From: Bacteroidales bacterium UBA7258
Lineage (GTDB): Bacteria > Bacteroidota > Bacteroidia > Bacteroidales > UBA932
DNA length: 15,137 nt
NCBI GenBank assembly: GCA_002472565.1
Contig: DKSK01000003.1
Coordinates: forward strand, 1 to 15,137
Direction of reading: 5' to 3'
Part shown: in pieces, positions 14,187-15,137 of the stretch
How the letters are laid out: each line of letters opens with the position of its first letter
How positions within the stretch are numbered: position 1 is the stretch's first letter
Notes under the pieces: generated by a model
What the model saw: only the letters and a program-made list of their open reading frames with translations
Database searches by the model: none
Told to the model about the DNA's origin: nothing
Made by a program: the position numbers and the translations under genes

Positions 14187-14930
14187 ATGCGTATGGGTCG
14201 GAAATCGATATCTGCTGCCGAAAATCGTCGGGAAGTTGCCATGTTGCTCAGCCAGACTTCATTCCTGACGAACAAGAAGACCGTCATGATAGTCGTCAGA
14301 AACGATGAAGTCTATGCATTAAGTTTAGGAGTAGGCGATAACCTCATGAAGCTGGATTTCTCGAAGCCATACAGAGTTTCAAGGGAATGCGTCGTCGGCG
14401 CCGATGAAGTGGAAACTGTCAGGAAAATATTCTTGACAATATCCAGCGAATACGCCCATGGGGAAGCCATCAACCCCAAAGACAAGGGAATCATATACGC
14501 CAGAATCAGAGCCAAATTCTTCAGCATCGAGATATGCTTGCACATGAAAGCGACCTGCCTTGGGCATAATGATGAAGAAACGAGTTTCTTGGCGGCCTTC
14601 GACCTTTCTCCGGTTTTCCGTAATTTCGATGAGAATACGCCAAAGGCTTGTTACTTTATACCTGCCGCTTCACAGATTTACTTCATCAACCATGATGACG
14701 GTACATTGGGAAATTCCATGAAAACCTGTCGGCTCCATGAATATGAGAAAGACATCTTGTTGCTTTCCATGTACGGTTTTACAAACATGGAGATTGGTGA
14801 CAAATTATCCAGGAGCGAGATTTCGATCAAGAAGAAAAAGAGCGAACTGCTTGAAAAATTTCATTCCAGAAACACCCTGCAGGCCACGGTATCGGCACTG
14901 CTGTTCGACTGGACATACCTAGACGAGTGA
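14187..14930 (+). CDS. Orphan regulator with LuxR-type C-terminal helix-turn-helix
   Basis: About 247 residues. The last 65 form a GerE/LuxR-like DNA-binding domain: LHEYEKDILLLSMYGFTNMEIGDKL followed by SRSEISIKKKKSELLEKF, where the family reads E-x-E-(I/V)-L-x-L and T/S-N-x-E-I-A-x-x-L. The recognition helix is unusually lysine-rich (ISIKKKKSE). The N-terminal part (to about 180) is mixed alpha/beta (VMIVVRNDEVYALSLG; IIYARIRAKFFSIEICLHMKA; FLAAFDLSPVF); I do not recognise it. There is no receiver Asp pattern or transmembrane helix, so it is likely a cytoplasmic sensor or ligand domain. The start is uncertain: 14187, 14193 or 14241 (MLLSQTSFLTNKK, with GGGAAG upstream). TAACTTTC at 14169-14176 nearly matches a -7 box and would favour 14241, with a leader of about 58 nt. 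The gene is AT-richer than its neighbours, suggesting separate ancestry. Confidence 0.75.
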   Translation: MRMGRKSISAAENRREVAMLLSQTSFLTNKKTVMIVVRNDEVYALSLGVGDNLMKLDFSKPYRVSRECVVGADEVETVRKIFLTISSEYAHGEAINPKDKGIIYARIRAKFFSIEICLHMKATCLGHNDEETSFLAAFDLSPVFRNFDENTPKACYFIPAASQIYFINHDDGTLGNSMKTCRLHEYEKDILLLSMYGFTNMEIGDKLSRSEISIKKKKSELLEKFHSRNTLQATVSALLFDWTYLDE

Positions 14931-15137
14931 ACTTGCAATCTTTTATACTCAGATTCTTGTCTTCAAGAGCCGTGATTAATGTTGTAGGAACGCACTTTTT
15001 GACATGTAATGGAATGTAAGTTGATGCTGGATATCTTTTCGTAAATCATTAGAATCTCTTTTCCGGTAAGTTATCATCCTGAAGGAATCGCCCGTATATT
15101 TTAATTATTTGAAATCACTGCTGTCCGGAGAAATTTT
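14931..15137. other. AT-rich non-coding tail of the window, nothing recognised
   Basis: No convincing frame on either strand, no exact TAnnTTTG box and no clear hairpin. The longest short frame is about 33 codons on the minus strand and has no support. It is probably the spacer to the next gene outside the window. Confidence 0.5.

Noticed and set aside
14990..15030. TTGACA-like -35 box near the right end
   Set aside because: No TATAAT-like -10 at suitable spacing, and Bacteroidota promoters rarely follow that consensus.

Overview
The window reads as chromosomal DNA of a Bacteroidota member, most likely order Bacteroidales. The support is the protein families (a GH97/SusB-type glycosidase, a LacI repressor with the Bacteroidota-style 'SFVIN' recognition helix, a DUF5106-thioredoxin lipoprotein, a large outer-membrane barrel protein), several near-perfect TAnnTTTG -7 promoter boxes, and the scarcity of Shine-Dalgarno sites. 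Base composition is moderately GC-rich over most of the window and visibly AT-richer after about 14.1 kb. Genus cannot be fixed from the sequence alone.

Layout. (1) 1-2504, leftward: a LacI-family regulator, then nagB (glucosamine-6-phosphate deaminase), then the 5' end of a secreted GH97 glycosidase cut by the window edge; a sugar-catabolism cluster. (2) 2567-6535, leftward: a YeiH-family anion exporter, a small two-helix membrane protein and hppA (membrane ion-pumping pyrophosphatase), spaced 26-32 bp apart and probably one transcript. (3) 6594-9755, leftward: a 1053-residue exported protein combining an HExxH metallopeptidase-like domain, a TolB/WD40-like propeller and a C-terminal outer-membrane beta-barrel. 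It is divergent from (4) 9842-12533, rightward: a Na+/phosphate cotransporter with a PhoU-like tail, overlapped by 14 bp by a DUF5106/thioredoxin lipoprotein. (5) 12588-14081: a glutathione peroxidase cut to 48 codons, immediately followed by a REP-associated (RAYT, HUH/Y1) transposase bracketed by two identical 79-bp double-hairpin repeats. (6) 14187-14930: an orphan protein with a LuxR-type C-terminal helix-turn-helix, in AT-richer sequence, then about 200 bp with no recognisable gene.

Regions 1-4 look like ordinary core genome. Regions 5-6 are accessory: a transposase with its own structured repeats, a gene broken at the element boundary, and an unlinked regulator. No defence island, CRISPR array, tRNA or rRNA was seen. 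The most interesting items are the RAYT and its paired hairpins with the severed peroxidase, the peptidase-propeller-barrel protein, and the small membrane protein between the exporter and the pyrophosphatase.
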